Assembly (NCBI RefSeq): GCF_027594865.1
Contig: NZ_CP089391.1
Location: forward strand, 5,362,501-5,426,500
DNA length: 64,000 nucleotides
Direction of reading: 5' to 3'
Origin: Bradyrhizobium xenonodulans
Lineage (GTDB): Bacteria; Pseudomonadota; Alphaproteobacteria; Rhizobiales; Xanthobacteraceae
Positions 37,121 to 47,800 of this stretch are shown here, piece after piece. Numbering within the stretch: the first letter of the stretch is position 1; each line of letters starts with the position of its first letter. The notes below the pieces were generated by a model, which did not search any database, was not told the DNA's origin, and worked only from the letters and a program-made list of their open reading frames with translations. A program made the position numbers and the translations under genes.

Positions 37121-37192
37121 AGCGAATGGCGAATAGGGAGTGGCGAACAAGGCCACCGATTGCTATTCGCTACTCCCTATTCGCCATTCGCT
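37121..37192. repeat. Near-perfect 27-bp inverted repeat
   Basis: The arms 37121-37147 and 37166-37192 are complementary at 26 of 27 positions with an 18-base loop, and the right arm overlaps the first two bases of the purU stop codon. The left arm contains the internal near-repeat GCGAATGGCGAATAGG. It separates the lipoprotein gene from the converging purU gene and could act as a bidirectional terminator-like hairpin, although no T tract follows. Confidence 0.8.
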
Positions 37193-38054
37193 AATCCATG
37201 AACACCACGGTCTTGCGACCATTGAGGATGACGCGATCGTCGAGGTGGTAGCGGATGGCGCGCGCGAGCACGCGGCGCTCGATGTCGCGGCCCTTGCGGA
37301 CGAGATCCTCAGGCGTGTCGCGATGGCTGATGCGCTCGACGTCCTGGTCGATGATCGGGCCCTCGTCGAGGTCGCGCGTGACGTAATGCGCGGTGGCGCC
37401 GATCAGCTTGACGCCGCGCTCATGGGCCTGGTGATAGGGCTTTGCACCCTTGAAGCCCGGCAGGAACGAGTGGTGGATATTGATGCAGCGCCCCGACAGG
37501 TTTGCCGAAAGGTCGTCGGACAGGATCTGCATGTAGCGCGCGAGCACGACGAGATCGGTCCCGGTCCCGGCGACGAGATCGAGGATTTGCGCCTCCTGCT
37601 CGCGCTTGGTCTCCTTGGTCACAGGCAGATAGTGGAACGGGATGCTGCCGAAATCGAGCCCGGCGTAGACCTCGCGCGGATGGTTGGACACGATCGCGGC
37701 GAGCGTCATCGGCAGCTCGCCGGTGCGCCAGCGATAGAGGATATCGACCAGGCAGTGGTCGGATTTCGACACCAGCAGCATCACCTTGCGATGCGCGGCG
37801 CGGTCGCGCATCTGCCACTCCATGCCGAAACGCTCCGCGATCGCGGCAAAGCCGGTCTGGAGTGCCGACAGTTCCACCGCGAGGTCGGCGGCGGTGAAGA
37901 CCACGCGCATGAAGAATTTCTTGGTCTCGACGTCGTCGAACTGCTGGGCGTCGAGAATATTCTGTCCGTTATGGGCGAGGAAAGTGGACACCGCCGAGAC
38001 GATGCCGGGGCGATCCGGACAGGACAGGGTCAGGACATATTGATGATCGGGCAT
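37191..38054 (-). CDS. purU: Formyltetrahydrofolate deformylase
   Basis: A 287-residue enzyme that hydrolyses 10-formyl-THF to THF and formate, balancing one-carbon pools. The N-terminal ACT domain (about 6-80; [19 protein letters not shown]) is the regulatory part that senses methionine or glycine in E. coli. The formyltransferase-like domain (about 88-287) carries [25 protein letters not shown] catalytic Asn and His and DEGPIID with the catalytic Asp. Length and domain order are standard for PurU. It lies near the SAM-cycle genes, but not in an operon with them. Confidence 0.95.
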   Translation of the reverse strand: MPDHQYVLTLSCPDRPGIVSAVSTFLAHNGQNILDAQQFDDVETKKFFMRVVFTAADLAVELSALQTGFAAIAERFGMEWQMRDRAAHRKVMLLVSKSDHCLVDILYRWRTGELPMTLAAIVSNHPREVYAGLDFGSIPFHYLPVTKETKREQEAQILDLVAGTGTDLVVLARYMQILSDDLSANLSGRCINIHHSFLPGFKGAKPYHQAHERGVKLIGATAHYVTRDLDEGPIIDQDVERISHRDTPEDLVRKGRDIERRVLARAIRYHLDDRVILNGRKTVVFMD

Positions 38055-38199
38055 GGTTCTTGATCAAGGTTTGTGCAGCGGCGCGCGGAACAACCCGCGA
38101 TTTGCGCCCTGCTCTATCACCGACCCCGCCCTTGCGCCAATCCCGATCGCGGAGTCAGGATGAATGGTCCATTGCGATTTGACTGACCGGAGCATCCCC

Positions 38200-39039
38200 A
38201 TGGCCGACCGCTTGAACGGCACCCGCATCCTGATCCTGGAGACGCGCGAGGAGGCGCAGTTTTCCAAGCTGCTGGCCGAGCAAGGCGCCGAGGTCGTGCA
38301 GTGCCCGATGTTCACGATCGAGGATGCACCGGACCCCGCGCCAGTCGAGGCCTGGATCCGCCGCGCCATCGACAGGCCCCTCGACGACCTCGTGCTGATG
38401 ACCGGCGAAGGGCTGCGGCGGATCATGAAGCTCGCCCGCGCCCGCGGGCTCGACGCGGCTCTCGTGACAGCCCTCGCCAAATCGCGAAAATTCACCCGTG
38501 GCCCCAAGCCCGGCAAGGCGCTGCGCGAGATCTCGCTCGAGGCGCAGCAGACCACGGAGAAGCCGACCACCGAGGGCGTGATCGAGATGCTGGGCAAGCT
38601 CGACCTGAAGGGGCGCCGCCTCGGCCTTCAACTCTATCCGGACAAGGATCACAGCGCGCTGACCGTCGCGCTCTCGGCGCAAGGTGCCGACGTCGATACC
38701 GTGCTGCCTTATGCCTACGATTCCAAGGCAGCGGATGCGAGCATCGTCGCCGCCATCGACGACATGGCGGAGGGACGGATCGATTCCATCGCGCTGACCA
38801 ATCTTGGCCAGGTCCGTCGCCTGGTCGAGGCAGCGAAGGCGCATGGCAGCGAGGCAAAGCTGCGCGCCGGCTTCGAGCGGACGCTGATCGCATCGGTCGG
38901 CCCGGCAGTCTCGGGCGAGCTCGCCGCGCATGGCTTGCGCACGGACATCTCGCCGGCCGATGAAGCCTATTTCATGCGCCCGCTGATCTCGGCGATGGCC
39001 ATAGCGCTCGCGGAGAAGCTGCCATCACGAGAGACCTGA
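38200..39039 (+). CDS. Uroporphyrinogen-III synthase-like protein (HemD family)
   Basis: A 279-residue two-lobed protein with the HemD fold pattern: the N-terminus GTRILILETREEAQFSKLLAEQGAEV and the C-terminal lobe with ALTNLGQVRRLVEAA and IASVGPAVSGELAAHGLRTDISP, close to the family signature for the second lobe. HemD closes hydroxymethylbilane to uroporphyrinogen III for heme and cobalamin. The ATG at 38200 is preceded by CCGGAG. It is isolated from other tetrapyrrole genes, and the family is poorly conserved, so it may be a paralogue. Confidence 0.7.
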   Translation: MADRLNGTRILILETREEAQFSKLLAEQGAEVVQCPMFTIEDAPDPAPVEAWIRRAIDRPLDDLVLMTGEGLRRIMKLARARGLDAALVTALAKSRKFTRGPKPGKALREISLEAQQTTEKPTTEGVIEMLGKLDLKGRRLGLQLYPDKDHSALTVALSAQGADVDTVLPYAYDSKAADASIVAAIDDMAEGRIDSIALTNLGQVRRLVEAAKAHGSEAKLRAGFERTLIASVGPAVSGELAAHGLRTDISPADEAYFMRPLISAMAIALAEKLPSRET

Positions 39040-39044
39040 GAGTC

Positions 39045-40490
39045 CTACGCGCGCAAGACACGATACACGCTGGCGTTTCCTTCAACGCCGCGAAGAGGAG
39101 CATCAAACACCGCGATTGCATGCCCGGAAAGGAGATCGCACACTCCTGGCGCCGAATACAGCGCCTCCGAGATGCAAATCTCGCACGCGTCCGCCAGCGA
39201 CTGCACACGCGCGGCAACATTCACGGTCTGACCGAAATAATCCAGATTGTCGTTCAGGGTTACCGCGATGGAAGGGCCGCAATGGGCTCCAATCTTCAGG
39301 ATGATGCTCGGCTCGCCATGCTCTGAGTTGTGGCGTTCAATTTCCCCCAGCATGTGGAGCGCAGCCGAAACCGCGTCCGTTGGTCGAGAGAAAACAGCCA
39401 TGACCGCGTCCCCAATCGTCTTGACGATGGCCCCGGAATGTTCCTGGACGGTCGCACCGAGCAGGGCAAAATGTTCGCGGACCAGCGCATAGGCATTGAG
39501 ATCGCCGAGCCGTTCGTACATGGCGGTCGAACCTTTGAGATCCGTGAACAGCAAGGTCACCTGCCGGATACCCAGCCCCTCCCTTTCGTCCACGCGTTCT
39601 GACCGGAACAGGCGACGAAACGTTTGTCTTGCAAGCAACATCCCACCGGACATGTAGGGCTCGAAATCAAGCGGCGGCTTGGTCGCTTGAGCCAGAACGT
39701 CAGGCGGCCAATTGATCAGGAGCAAGGAGCCTCGCATCGCTCCGGAGTTCTCCGTCTCGACAATGACGGGACCGGGCGGGACGGCGGCCAGCGAAGACGA
39801 AAAGCGCTGCCCGTCGTATCCAATTCGCAAGATTGTCGGCGTGGTCGTCGGCTCGCCGGCCACCCCGACCACGAACGCAGCCTGGGTTTGAATATTGACC
39901 CCCGCCAGAGCGCCGGGACCGAGCTCGCAGCGAATGGTCGTGGCGGAGCCTGGCGGCAAGAACGAAAGTCCACGAACGAACGCATGCAAATGATCGAGGA
40001 ACCGGATTTGCTGGCCCGGTATCCGCGCGTCACTCAGAAATCGAAGCTTCCAATGGAAATCCTCGACCGAAAGGGAGTCGGGATCGTGAAACGGAAGCCG
40101 CCGCAGTTGGGGCGACACAGTAAACGTGACATCTATGAAGTCGTCGAGATCAGTTTCGCCAGAGACGTCGCACAAGCCGCAGACATAGTGGGTCTTGAGC
40201 GTGCGCAAGGCGCCGAAGCTATCGAGCACCATGCCGGATTGAGGACAAACAACGCCCCAGCTCATCTCGAACAGCCCGCTTCTCGTCGCGTAGAGAAACA
40301 GGTCTATGCTTTCCGGCTCCGCTATGGCGCGGTCGCGCGCGAATGCCAGAGGATTGACGCGGTAGAGCGATAAATCGTCACCGCTCCTGATGAGCGTTTC
40401 GAATTTGGAGATCACGCGGGGGCTCCAGGATCGGGCCCGCTCGATCTCGGTCATCTTGCTTTCGAGGAGCCTTTCCTGAATCTGGGTCAT
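39045..40490 (-). CDS. Class III adenylate cyclase with N-terminal zinc-ribbon-like region
   Basis: A 481-residue protein. Residues about 308-481 are a class III nucleotidyl cyclase domain: metal-binding Asp317 (LLFTDLKGST) and Asp361 (IGDAVMAVF), and the transition-state pair Asn424/Arg428 (GQTVNVAARV), all present, so an active homodimer is predicted. The N-terminal 300 residues resemble the DUF5939 region of such cyclases, with a CGLC knuckle at 104-107, but the matching first knuckle reads CPQS, having lost its second Cys. The protein appears cytoplasmic. It is the last of four minus-strand genes running from the CHAT gene. Confidence 0.85.
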   Translation of the reverse strand: MTQIQERLLESKMTEIERARSWSPRVISKFETLIRSGDDLSLYRVNPLAFARDRAIAEPESIDLFLYATRSGLFEMSWGVVCPQSGMVLDSFGALRTLKTHYVCGLCDVSGETDLDDFIDVTFTVSPQLRRLPFHDPDSLSVEDFHWKLRFLSDARIPGQQIRFLDHLHAFVRGLSFLPPGSATTIRCELGPGALAGVNIQTQAAFVVGVAGEPTTTPTILRIGYDGQRFSSSLAAVPPGPVIVETENSGAMRGSLLLINWPPDVLAQATKPPLDFEPYMSGGMLLARQTFRRLFRSERVDEREGLGIRQVTLLFTDLKGSTAMYERLGDLNAYALVREHFALLGATVQEHSGAIVKTIGDAVMAVFSRPTDAVSAALHMLGEIERHNSEHGEPSIILKIGAHCGPSIAVTLNDNLDYFGQTVNVAARVQSLADACEICISEALYSAPGVCDLLSGHAIAVFDAPLRGVEGNASVYRVLRA

Positions 40491-40613
40491 GGTACGCCCG
40501 GGTCATTGCCTTCGTCATGTGCGGGCCTGGTCGGGAAAACGGCGGCTGCACCTCGAGCGCACAGGCTCATGCCTTCTGGTGCCGAGGGCAGCGCGCCAAC
40601 CAGGCGACGACGC

Positions 40614-41294
40614 CTAGCCTGCGACCTGCGAAGCAGCCGACATCAATTCCTGCGGGCTCGGCATCCCGAACATGCGATGGCCGCCTTCGGGTACCTCGGT
40701 AAAGGTCCAGCGTACGACCCCTTCCCGATCGAGCAGGAACTGGCCGAACAGCTGGCCCTGCCCGGTTGCTGCCATGCGCTGATCGGCGTCCATCATCTCG
40801 TAGCCATCCTTGTTGTTGAGCTGCTCGGCAGCCGCCAAGCGATTCATCGGCCCTGACAATTCTCCGGGAATGTCCACCTGCATGCTCGTGACCACGTCCA
40901 TGCCCACCTTGCGCGGCCACTCGGTTTCCTTCTCGGTGAACTCGAGATTGGGCAGGCCGAACGCGCGATGCGACACCCGCTCGGGGTCGGACGCGGCGAG
41001 CAGATTGGGCAATGGATGATAGCGGAAGTAGAGCCGCGCGCGCTCGATGGGCGTATTCACGACCGTGAGACTTTCGACGCCCTTCTCGCGCAGCGCTGCG
41101 TCAAGTTGCGCCTGTGCCGCGATATGGCGTCGGCAGAACGGGCAATGCAGACCTCGAAACAAGCCGATCAATATCGGACTATGCCCGCGGTAATCCTCGA
41201 GAGCGATCTTTCCGTCGCGTGTGATGGCATCCAGCACGACGTTCGGTGCGCGGTCGCCCGGTTGAAGCGGTCCATCGACGTGAAGTTCTGGCAT
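40614..41294 (-). CDS. AhpC/TSA-family redoxin with CPFC motif
   Basis: A 226-residue thioredoxin-fold protein of the AhpC/TSA (redoxin) family. The active-site region reads LFRGLHCPFCRRHI with Cys51 and Cys54, a CxxC arrangement unlike the single peroxidatic Cys of typical peroxiredoxins, so it may be a thiol oxidoreductase or a PRX-like protein. No signal peptide is seen. It lies 21 bp after the large cyclase/ATPase gene, so it is likely co-transcribed with it, and 123 bp before the second cyclase. Confidence 0.87.
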   Translation of the reverse strand: MPELHVDGPLQPGDRAPNVVLDAITRDGKIALEDYRGHSPILIGLFRGLHCPFCRRHIAAQAQLDAALREKGVESLTVVNTPIERARLYFRYHPLPNLLAASDPERVSHRAFGLPNLEFTEKETEWPRKVGMDVVTSMQVDIPGELSGPMNRLAAAEQLNNKDGYEMMDADQRMAATGQGQLFGQFLLDREGVVRWTFTEVPEGGHRMFGMPSPQELMSAASQVAG

Positions 41295-41315
41295 GGTTGA
41301 ACTCCTTCATATGAC

Positions 41316-44300
41316 CTAGTCAAGAAACGGCAGTACGATCAGCCCTGCGGGATCGAGCCCGTGGCGGGCGCAGACATCCTGGGCCAGCGCGAAATATCGA
41401 TCGGCCTCGGGCATGTCGCCTCGATCAAGGCTCAGTGTCGCGAGACCATCATAGCATGGAAAGAGCTGCTGCGGTTCACCGGACTCGTTCGCCACCTCGA
41501 TTGCCTCATTGTAGCAGCGGGCGGCCAGATCGGGGCGGAAATGGCATTGATGGATCTGCCCGAGCACGATCAAAGGCACCGATAAATGCTCGCGCTGATC
41601 GAGTGCACGATCGATCTCGATCGCCTTTTCGGCGGCCGGCACTCCCTCGTCGGTACATCGGTCCGTGAAGGTGCAACAGGCAACGGCAAAATTGGCAAGA
41701 AGACGCGCCTGGAAGCCGAGATCGCCAATACGGTGCGCGACATCGAGTCCGCGCCGGCAAACCTCGATGGCTCGCGCCGGATCGACGATCGTGTAGAGCA
41801 CGCCAAGGTTGGTGTAGCCACGACACACCACGTTGAGGAGGCCGGCGGCTTCGGCGGCTGCGACACTTTGCTCCACCTCGCGTATCGCCTCCTGATATCG
41901 TCCAAGCCGCGCCAGTGCGACCCCCTTGGTATTGAGAGCCTCCGCAATGGCGCGCGCCGCCTCCAGCCCGGCCTGCTTGTCCACGTCGACCGGCACGGAC
42001 CGGGCATAGCCGAGCGCCTCGTCGGCCCAACTCGCGGCGGCCACGTGATCGCCGGTGCGAAACGCGAGACGGCCGCGCTCCTGCAGGAGATGAGCCCACT
42101 CGATAGGGGCGTCGGCCCCTCCGAGCAGTTTGGCCGCCTCGGCGTAATGCGTCTCCGCCTTGATCCGCTTGCCGGCGTCCCACAGCAATCGGCCAAGCTT
42201 GCGAAGAATTCGCGCTTCGCCGATCCGGTCCCCTATGGCGCGGTGTCCCTCCAACGCGCTCTGATAGTGCTCCTCGGCCGTGTTCCGGCGGCCAGCCGCA
42301 CCGCAGAGGTCCGCAATCCGCTCGTACAGGACCAGACGTTCAGGCTCCCGTTCGCCGCCGGTCGCCAGCACCGCGAGGGCCTGTTGGTAGAGACGGATGG
42401 CATCCTCATTGGCATAGGTCGCGCGCGCGCGATCGCCGGCCGCGCGCAGATAGCGCGCGCCTTTCGGCTTGCTCGCGCTCAGACTGAAGTGATGTCCGAG
42501 CAGTATGAGATCTTCGAGGCGCTCGGGCTCGTTGCCGTAGAGCCGCTCCAGCGCGGCCCCAATCCGTCCATGAAGCTCGATCCTGCGCTGCAGAAGCAGA
42601 TTTTGATAGATCACGTCCTGAAGCATGGTTTGCGTGAAGCGGTAGGCCCGCAGCGAAATCGAGTTCGAGCCGGCGATCTCCTCGATGATCTCCGCGTCGC
42701 ACAGAAGTTCGAGCCCTGTTTCAACCCTTGCCGGTTCGGTTGCCGCCGCACCGAGAGCCGCCGCATCAAAACGTGGGCCGATCACCGCGGCCTCCTGTGC
42801 CAGGCGGCGCACCTGATGCGGCAACCGGTCGAGGCGCGCCAGCAGCAACGCCTGAATGCTTGCCGGAATATCGGCGGCGGCTTCATCCGATTTCATCCGC
42901 CACTGCGCGCCGTCGCGCTCCAGGGCACCGGCTTCGATGAGACCGCGTATGATCTCCTCGAGGAAAAGCGGATTGCCGCCAGCGCGATCGAGGATTCGAC
43001 CGAACAGACGTCCCGGCGGTTCGCGCCAACCGTGACTGAAATAGGCCGCGAGAAGCCGTTGTCCGTCAGCGTCGCCAAGCGGGGGCAGCCGGAGGGTTGC
43101 CTGACTGATCCTGCTCGAACCGAACTGGTCCAGTTCCAGCATCGGCCGATGCGTAAACAGCAGCATCAGCCGCGTCCGCTCCAGTCGGTCCATCAGGAAC
43201 CGCAACGCTTCAAGAGACACCGCATCGGCCCAATGCAGATCCTCGACGATGATCAGCAGCGGCGACAGGGCCAGGCGGCGTTCGAAGACGGTGCGAATCG
43301 CGAAGAATATCTGCCGGCGGAGCTGTTCGGGCTCGACATGCCTGAGCACGGCGTTGGGGTCGCCGAGACCGAGTACGTGCAGATAGAGGGGCATCAGGCG
43401 GTCGGCCTCGTCAGTCGCGAGGCCAAGCTCCGAAAGCGCTTCGGCAACCCTCGCCTCCGCCTCTGCTGCGCCGGCCTTCTGCGCGATGCCATAGGCGCTG
43501 CGCAGCACGGCGGCGAGTGTGCCGTAGGATTGTTCGCCGAGCGGCGAGCAGGCCGCCTGCCGGACCGCCACGCCTGCGAAGCGGTCCTCGTCGCGGATGC
43601 GGGCGACGAATTCGCTGACCAGACGTGTTTTCCCGATGCCGGCTTCACCGACCAGCCGCACCAGTTGAGCCGCGCCGCCGCACGCAAGATCAAGGCTGCC
43701 GATCATGCGTGCAAGCTCGGCGTCGCGCCCGATCAGCGGCGCATTGAGGCCTAGCGTGTCGAGGCCTCGTGCCGCACGGGGCGTGTCGAGCGGCTCCTTC
43801 AGACGGTGGACCAGTACGCTGCCCATCTTGCCCTTGAGCGAAACCTCGCCAAGCGAATCGTAGGAGAACGCATGCCGCGTCAGACGGTGGGTCAACGGCC
43901 CGACCAGCACCTCGCCCGGAGCCGCCATCGACTGTAGTCGCTGGGCGGTATTCACCGTGTCGCCGGTCACGGAGTAGGATTTGGCAACGCCCACCCCCAG
44001 TCCGCCCGCGACCACGTGTCCGGTGTTGATGCCAATGTGGAGCAGCAGCGGCGCACCGGCATAGACCTTCGCACGGGCGCTGAGCTGCTCCGTCCGCTTG
44101 ATCATGTCGAGGGCAGCGCGAACCGCACGCTCGGGATCATCCTCGTGCGCAGCCGGCGCGCCGAATAGCGCCAGCAGCGCATCGCCGATGAATTTGTCTA
44201 CGAAGCCGCCAAAGCCTTGCACGGCCGCCGTCAGCTCCTCGAACAACTCGTTCTGAAGCGTCTGCATGACCTCGGGGTCGAGGCGTTCGCTCATCGCGGT

Positions 44301-44624
44301 GAAGCCGCTGAGATCGGCAAACAGCACGGTGATGGTGCGGCGGTTGGCTTCGCTGTCGATCTTGTCCGGCTGCGGTCGAAGTGCCGGTTGAGGGTCGTCC
44401 GTCGGCGCCAGCGGCGGAGACGACGCCCTGATCGGCGCTGTCTGCCGGACCTGTCCCCCGGCTTTCGGGGCTGCACCGACGAGGGCGCCGCATTTCGGGC
44501 AATACGCAAAATCCGGTGCGCATGCATAGCCGCAGCCGGGGCACGCGTTCGGCTGCTTCGTGCCGCACTTCGGGCAGAAGCCAAAGCCGCTCTGAACCTC
44601 GGAACCGCAGCAAGAGCAGTTCAT
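41316..44624 (-). CDS. Zinc-ribbon / adenylate cyclase / AAA-STAND ATPase / TPR protein
   Basis: An 1102-residue multidomain signalling protein. Residues 1-50 form a double zinc ribbon (Cys3/6-Cys17/20 and Cys28/31-Cys42/45). A class III cyclase domain spans about 95-280 with Asp104 (LFADLSGF), Asp148 (IGDALLALFG) and Asn225/Arg229 (GDTVNTAQRL). An AAA/STAND ATPase follows, with Walker A GEAGIGKT at 326-333 and Walker B-like LLIIVEDLHWAD, then TPR-like helices to the end. All catalytic residues are visible. Related proteins are numerous in bradyrhizobia and are thought to link a signal sensed by the ATPase/TPR part to cAMP. The partner or ligand is unknown. Confidence 0.9.
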   Translation of the reverse strand: MNCSCCGSEVQSGFGFCPKCGTKQPNACPGCGYACAPDFAYCPKCGALVGAAPKAGGQVRQTAPIRASSPPLAPTDDPQPALRPQPDKIDSEANRRTITVLFADLSGFTAMSERLDPEVMQTLQNELFEELTAAVQGFGGFVDKFIGDALLALFGAPAAHEDDPERAVRAALDMIKRTEQLSARAKVYAGAPLLLHIGINTGHVVAGGLGVGVAKSYSVTGDTVNTAQRLQSMAAPGEVLVGPLTHRLTRHAFSYDSLGEVSLKGKMGSVLVHRLKEPLDTPRAARGLDTLGLNAPLIGRDAELARMIGSLDLACGGAAQLVRLVGEAGIGKTRLVSEFVARIRDEDRFAGVAVRQAACSPLGEQSYGTLAAVLRSAYGIAQKAGAAEAEARVAEALSELGLATDEADRLMPLYLHVLGLGDPNAVLRHVEPEQLRRQIFFAIRTVFERRLALSPLLIIVEDLHWADAVSLEALRFLMDRLERTRLMLLFTHRPMLELDQFGSSRISQATLRLPPLGDADGQRLLAAYFSHGWREPPGRLFGRILDRAGGNPLFLEEIIRGLIEAGALERDGAQWRMKSDEAAADIPASIQALLLARLDRLPHQVRRLAQEAAVIGPRFDAAALGAAATEPARVETGLELLCDAEIIEEIAGSNSISLRAYRFTQTMLQDVIYQNLLLQRRIELHGRIGAALERLYGNEPERLEDLILLGHHFSLSASKPKGARYLRAAGDRARATYANEDAIRLYQQALAVLATGGEREPERLVLYERIADLCGAAGRRNTAEEHYQSALEGHRAIGDRIGEARILRKLGRLLWDAGKRIKAETHYAEAAKLLGGADAPIEWAHLLQERGRLAFRTGDHVAAASWADEALGYARSVPVDVDKQAGLEAARAIAEALNTKGVALARLGRYQEAIREVEQSVAAAEAAGLLNVVCRGYTNLGVLYTIVDPARAIEVCRRGLDVAHRIGDLGFQARLLANFAVACCTFTDRCTDEGVPAAEKAIEIDRALDQREHLSVPLIVLGQIHQCHFRPDLAARCYNEAIEVANESGEPQQLFPCYDGLATLSLDRGDMPEADRYFALAQDVCARHGLDPAGLIVLPFLD

Positions 44625-44824
44625 GGGTCAAGTCCTCGCGGAAGCCGCGACGGCGCGATCTACTGGACCTGCCGGATAGGTCCAGGAACCTGGCAAGCAT
44701 GGGCTCGCCGCTTTGGAAGAGCAAGCTGCCTTTCGATGTCGAGGATAGTGGCCCCCAGTGCTCCAGCCGCAAAAAGAACCCTCCTTCTCCGGCCGGTATC
44801 AGCCCGCGGCATCGCGCTGACCCA

Positions 44825-47800
44825 CTACAGGGCGCCGGTCCCCACCAGCACGAACGGCGCCCAGGTTCCTGGCCGCGCGCTCTCGGTGCCCTTTGCGATC
44901 AGCGCCGAAATCGAACGGCGCAGCGCCTCGGCGCGGCCGACGTCGGGATGCGCACGCATGGCGTCGATCGCACCTGTGGTGACGGCGACCGCCGCGTCGG
45001 AGTTCACCGCCCAGTGCGACACCAGCAGCGCGCGTGCACCGGCATAGAAGAAGGCCCTCGCAAGACCGGAGAACGCCTCCGAATTGGCCGCCTGCCCGCC
45101 GGCGGTGTTGCAGGCCGACAGGATCACCCAGTCTGCGTCGAGCTTGAGGCCCGATATCTCCGACGACGAGAGATAGCCGTCATCGGTCAGTGTCGGCGCC
45201 GTTGGCGGGCTGAGGATCAACCCAGGCTCGATCGAGCCACGCACCTGTCCCGCAAGCGCGCCATGTGTGGCGAAATGCAGGATGCGATACTTCGCGAGAT
45301 CACCGCTCAGGCTGAGCGCCTTCATCTTCGTCTCGGAGGCATCGCCCGCGAGGGCGACGTCGCCTTTGACGGGCGTGAAGGTGTCCGCCACCGCGCACAG
45401 TTCGAGCGCGGTTTCCGGCAGCGGCATCTGGCGCCGGAGCTGGGCGATATCGGCCGTGCCGCCCGACAGCGCATCCACGGCGCGCAAGCTCCTTTGCGCG
45501 ACCTGGGTCGCCTGGGTCGGGATCGCGGCACAGCTCTGGATCTGGCGCGCCAGTTTGGCGCGTGCCAGCGCGAGCTCGCTGCGGCCATCGCCGTCGAGCA
45601 CGGGATTGCCGACGCCGAGAAACGGTTTCGGCGCCATGCTCTTGCGCGCGACCTGGCGCAGCGCCCTGAGGCTGGACACGGAGGGCAAGACGGTCGTGGC
45701 AAACCGCCTGACGAGCCAGGGCGCCTTCGTGAGGTCTCCACCCGCCACGGGCTTGTCCGTCAGCAAGACCTGGAAGGGCAGCGTCGCCAACGGACCCGAC
45801 GGCACCAGGATCAGCTCCTTGCCATCGATGTCGCGCGCGACCGGGCCGAGCAGCGCCTGGTAGAGTGCGAAGGCGCGCTCCTGATCGAACGGCAACGGCT
45901 CGTCTGCGCCCAGCGGCGTTTTTCGGCCGAGCTTCTGCGGACATGTGGATGCCTTGTCCAGCCATGCCTCCGCATCGAGACCGCAGCGCAGGGCGCTGAC
46001 CGCTTCGTTGAGCTGCTTCTCGCCGAGATCTGCCGCATGCCAGCGCACGTCCGAACGTGTCACCGTCCAGACAAAGGTGGCGCGCGCCGTTGTCGTGAAC
46101 AGCAGCATTGCCTCATTGGGTCGAAGCTGCTTCTGGACATCCTCGATCGCCACCGGCGCCTTGGTGACCAGTGCCGTATAGTCCGGAAACTGCGCAGCGA
46201 TGGTACGATCCAACTCCCGGATTTGCCCCGCGATGGCCGCGGCCCGGGCCCGAAGCGCCTGCTCCGATGCCGCGTTGCGCGCCGCATCGGCTTGCGAGAT
46301 CGCCGCGACGAGCATCTTGTCGGTAGCGACGGCCTGCTCGCCGAGATCCTGCCGCTCACGGACGCGGGCGGCCAGATCGCCGCGGCCATCAGCGATGCGG
46401 GCCGACATCCCTGCGATCGCCCGCGCGGCCTGCTCGTCACCGATCCATTGCGCCGCCTCGAACGCCTGCGACCGCAAGGCGCCCGCCTGCCCGCCATTGG
46501 CGGCGAGATTGTAGGCGGCAACGATCAGTCCCGGATATGGATTGGTGTCTTCATGAGCTTTCAGGTCGCCTCGGCTCTCCTCGCCGAGCTCCGCGGCACG
46601 GCGGCCGTTCTGAATCGCCGCCGCGCGCGCGAACGCATCGCGGGCTTGCTGCCAATCCTTCAGATCGAGAAAGTGGGCGCCGAGGTTCGCAAAGCTGCCA
46701 GCGACATCCGGATGCTGCTCGCCGAGAGTACGGAGACGGATATCCAGCGCGCGTTTCAACAGCGGTTCGCTCTCCTGCTGCCGGCCGGTGCTGTCCAGAA
46801 CGACGGCGAGATTGTTGAGGCTGTTCGCGACCAGCGGGTGAGAGCTGCCGAGCGCCGCCTCGCGTATGGCCAGCGAGCGACGCGCGAACGGCTCGGCCTC
46901 GGCGTAACGACCGCCGTCACCCATCAGCGTCACGAGATTGTCGAGCGCGATCGCAACGTCCTGATGCGCCGGACCGAGAGCTTTCTCGCGTATGGCCAGC
47001 GATTTGCGGAACAGCTGTTCGGCTTCCTGGCTGCGGTTCAGACGCGTCCAGGCTTCGGCAAGATTGTTCAGTGCCGTCGCCACGTTCGGATGCGCCGCGC
47101 CGAAAGCCTTCTCCTGGATCGCGAGCGCGCGCGTCAGCAGCCCCTCGGCCTCGGCGTCCCGCCCCTCGCGCGAAAACACCAAGGCAAGATTGTTGAGGCT
47201 CGCCGCGACGTCGGCATGATCGGGCCCCAGCGCCTTTTCCCTGATGGCCAGAGTCCGGCGGGCCAGTTGCTCGGCCTCCTGAAGCCGCCCCTGCGCACGC
47301 CGGAGCTCGCCGAGATTGCTGAGCGTCGCCGTCAGATAGATGCTATCAGGACCATGCTGCTTCTCCTGAAGCACCAGCGCTTCGGCAAAGCTCGCCTCGG
47401 CCTGCTGCAGCCGGCCTTGCGCCCGGTTGACCTCCGCGATGTTGTTCAAGGTCACCGGAATCATGATCTCAGCCTGTCCGGGAGAGTTCCTGAAAACGAC
47501 GAGTGCGCGGTTGAACAGGTCGAGCGCCTCCGTCTCCCTCATCTGGCGGTGACGGAGATTGCCGAGCTGCATCCGAGCCAGCGCCGTCGTGAGATGATCG
47601 CGGCCCAATACGCTCTCGTCGATGGCGATGGCGCGCGACATATCCTGCTCGGCCTCGCTCAACCGGTTCAGGCCCAGCTCGATCTGGCCGAGCGTGGCGA
47701 GCACCGCGGCGACGTCGGGATGATTGGGACCGAGGCTCTTCTCGCGAAACGCGAGTGCCCGCCTCAGCACGGTCTCCGCTTCGGCCGATTCGCCTTGCGC

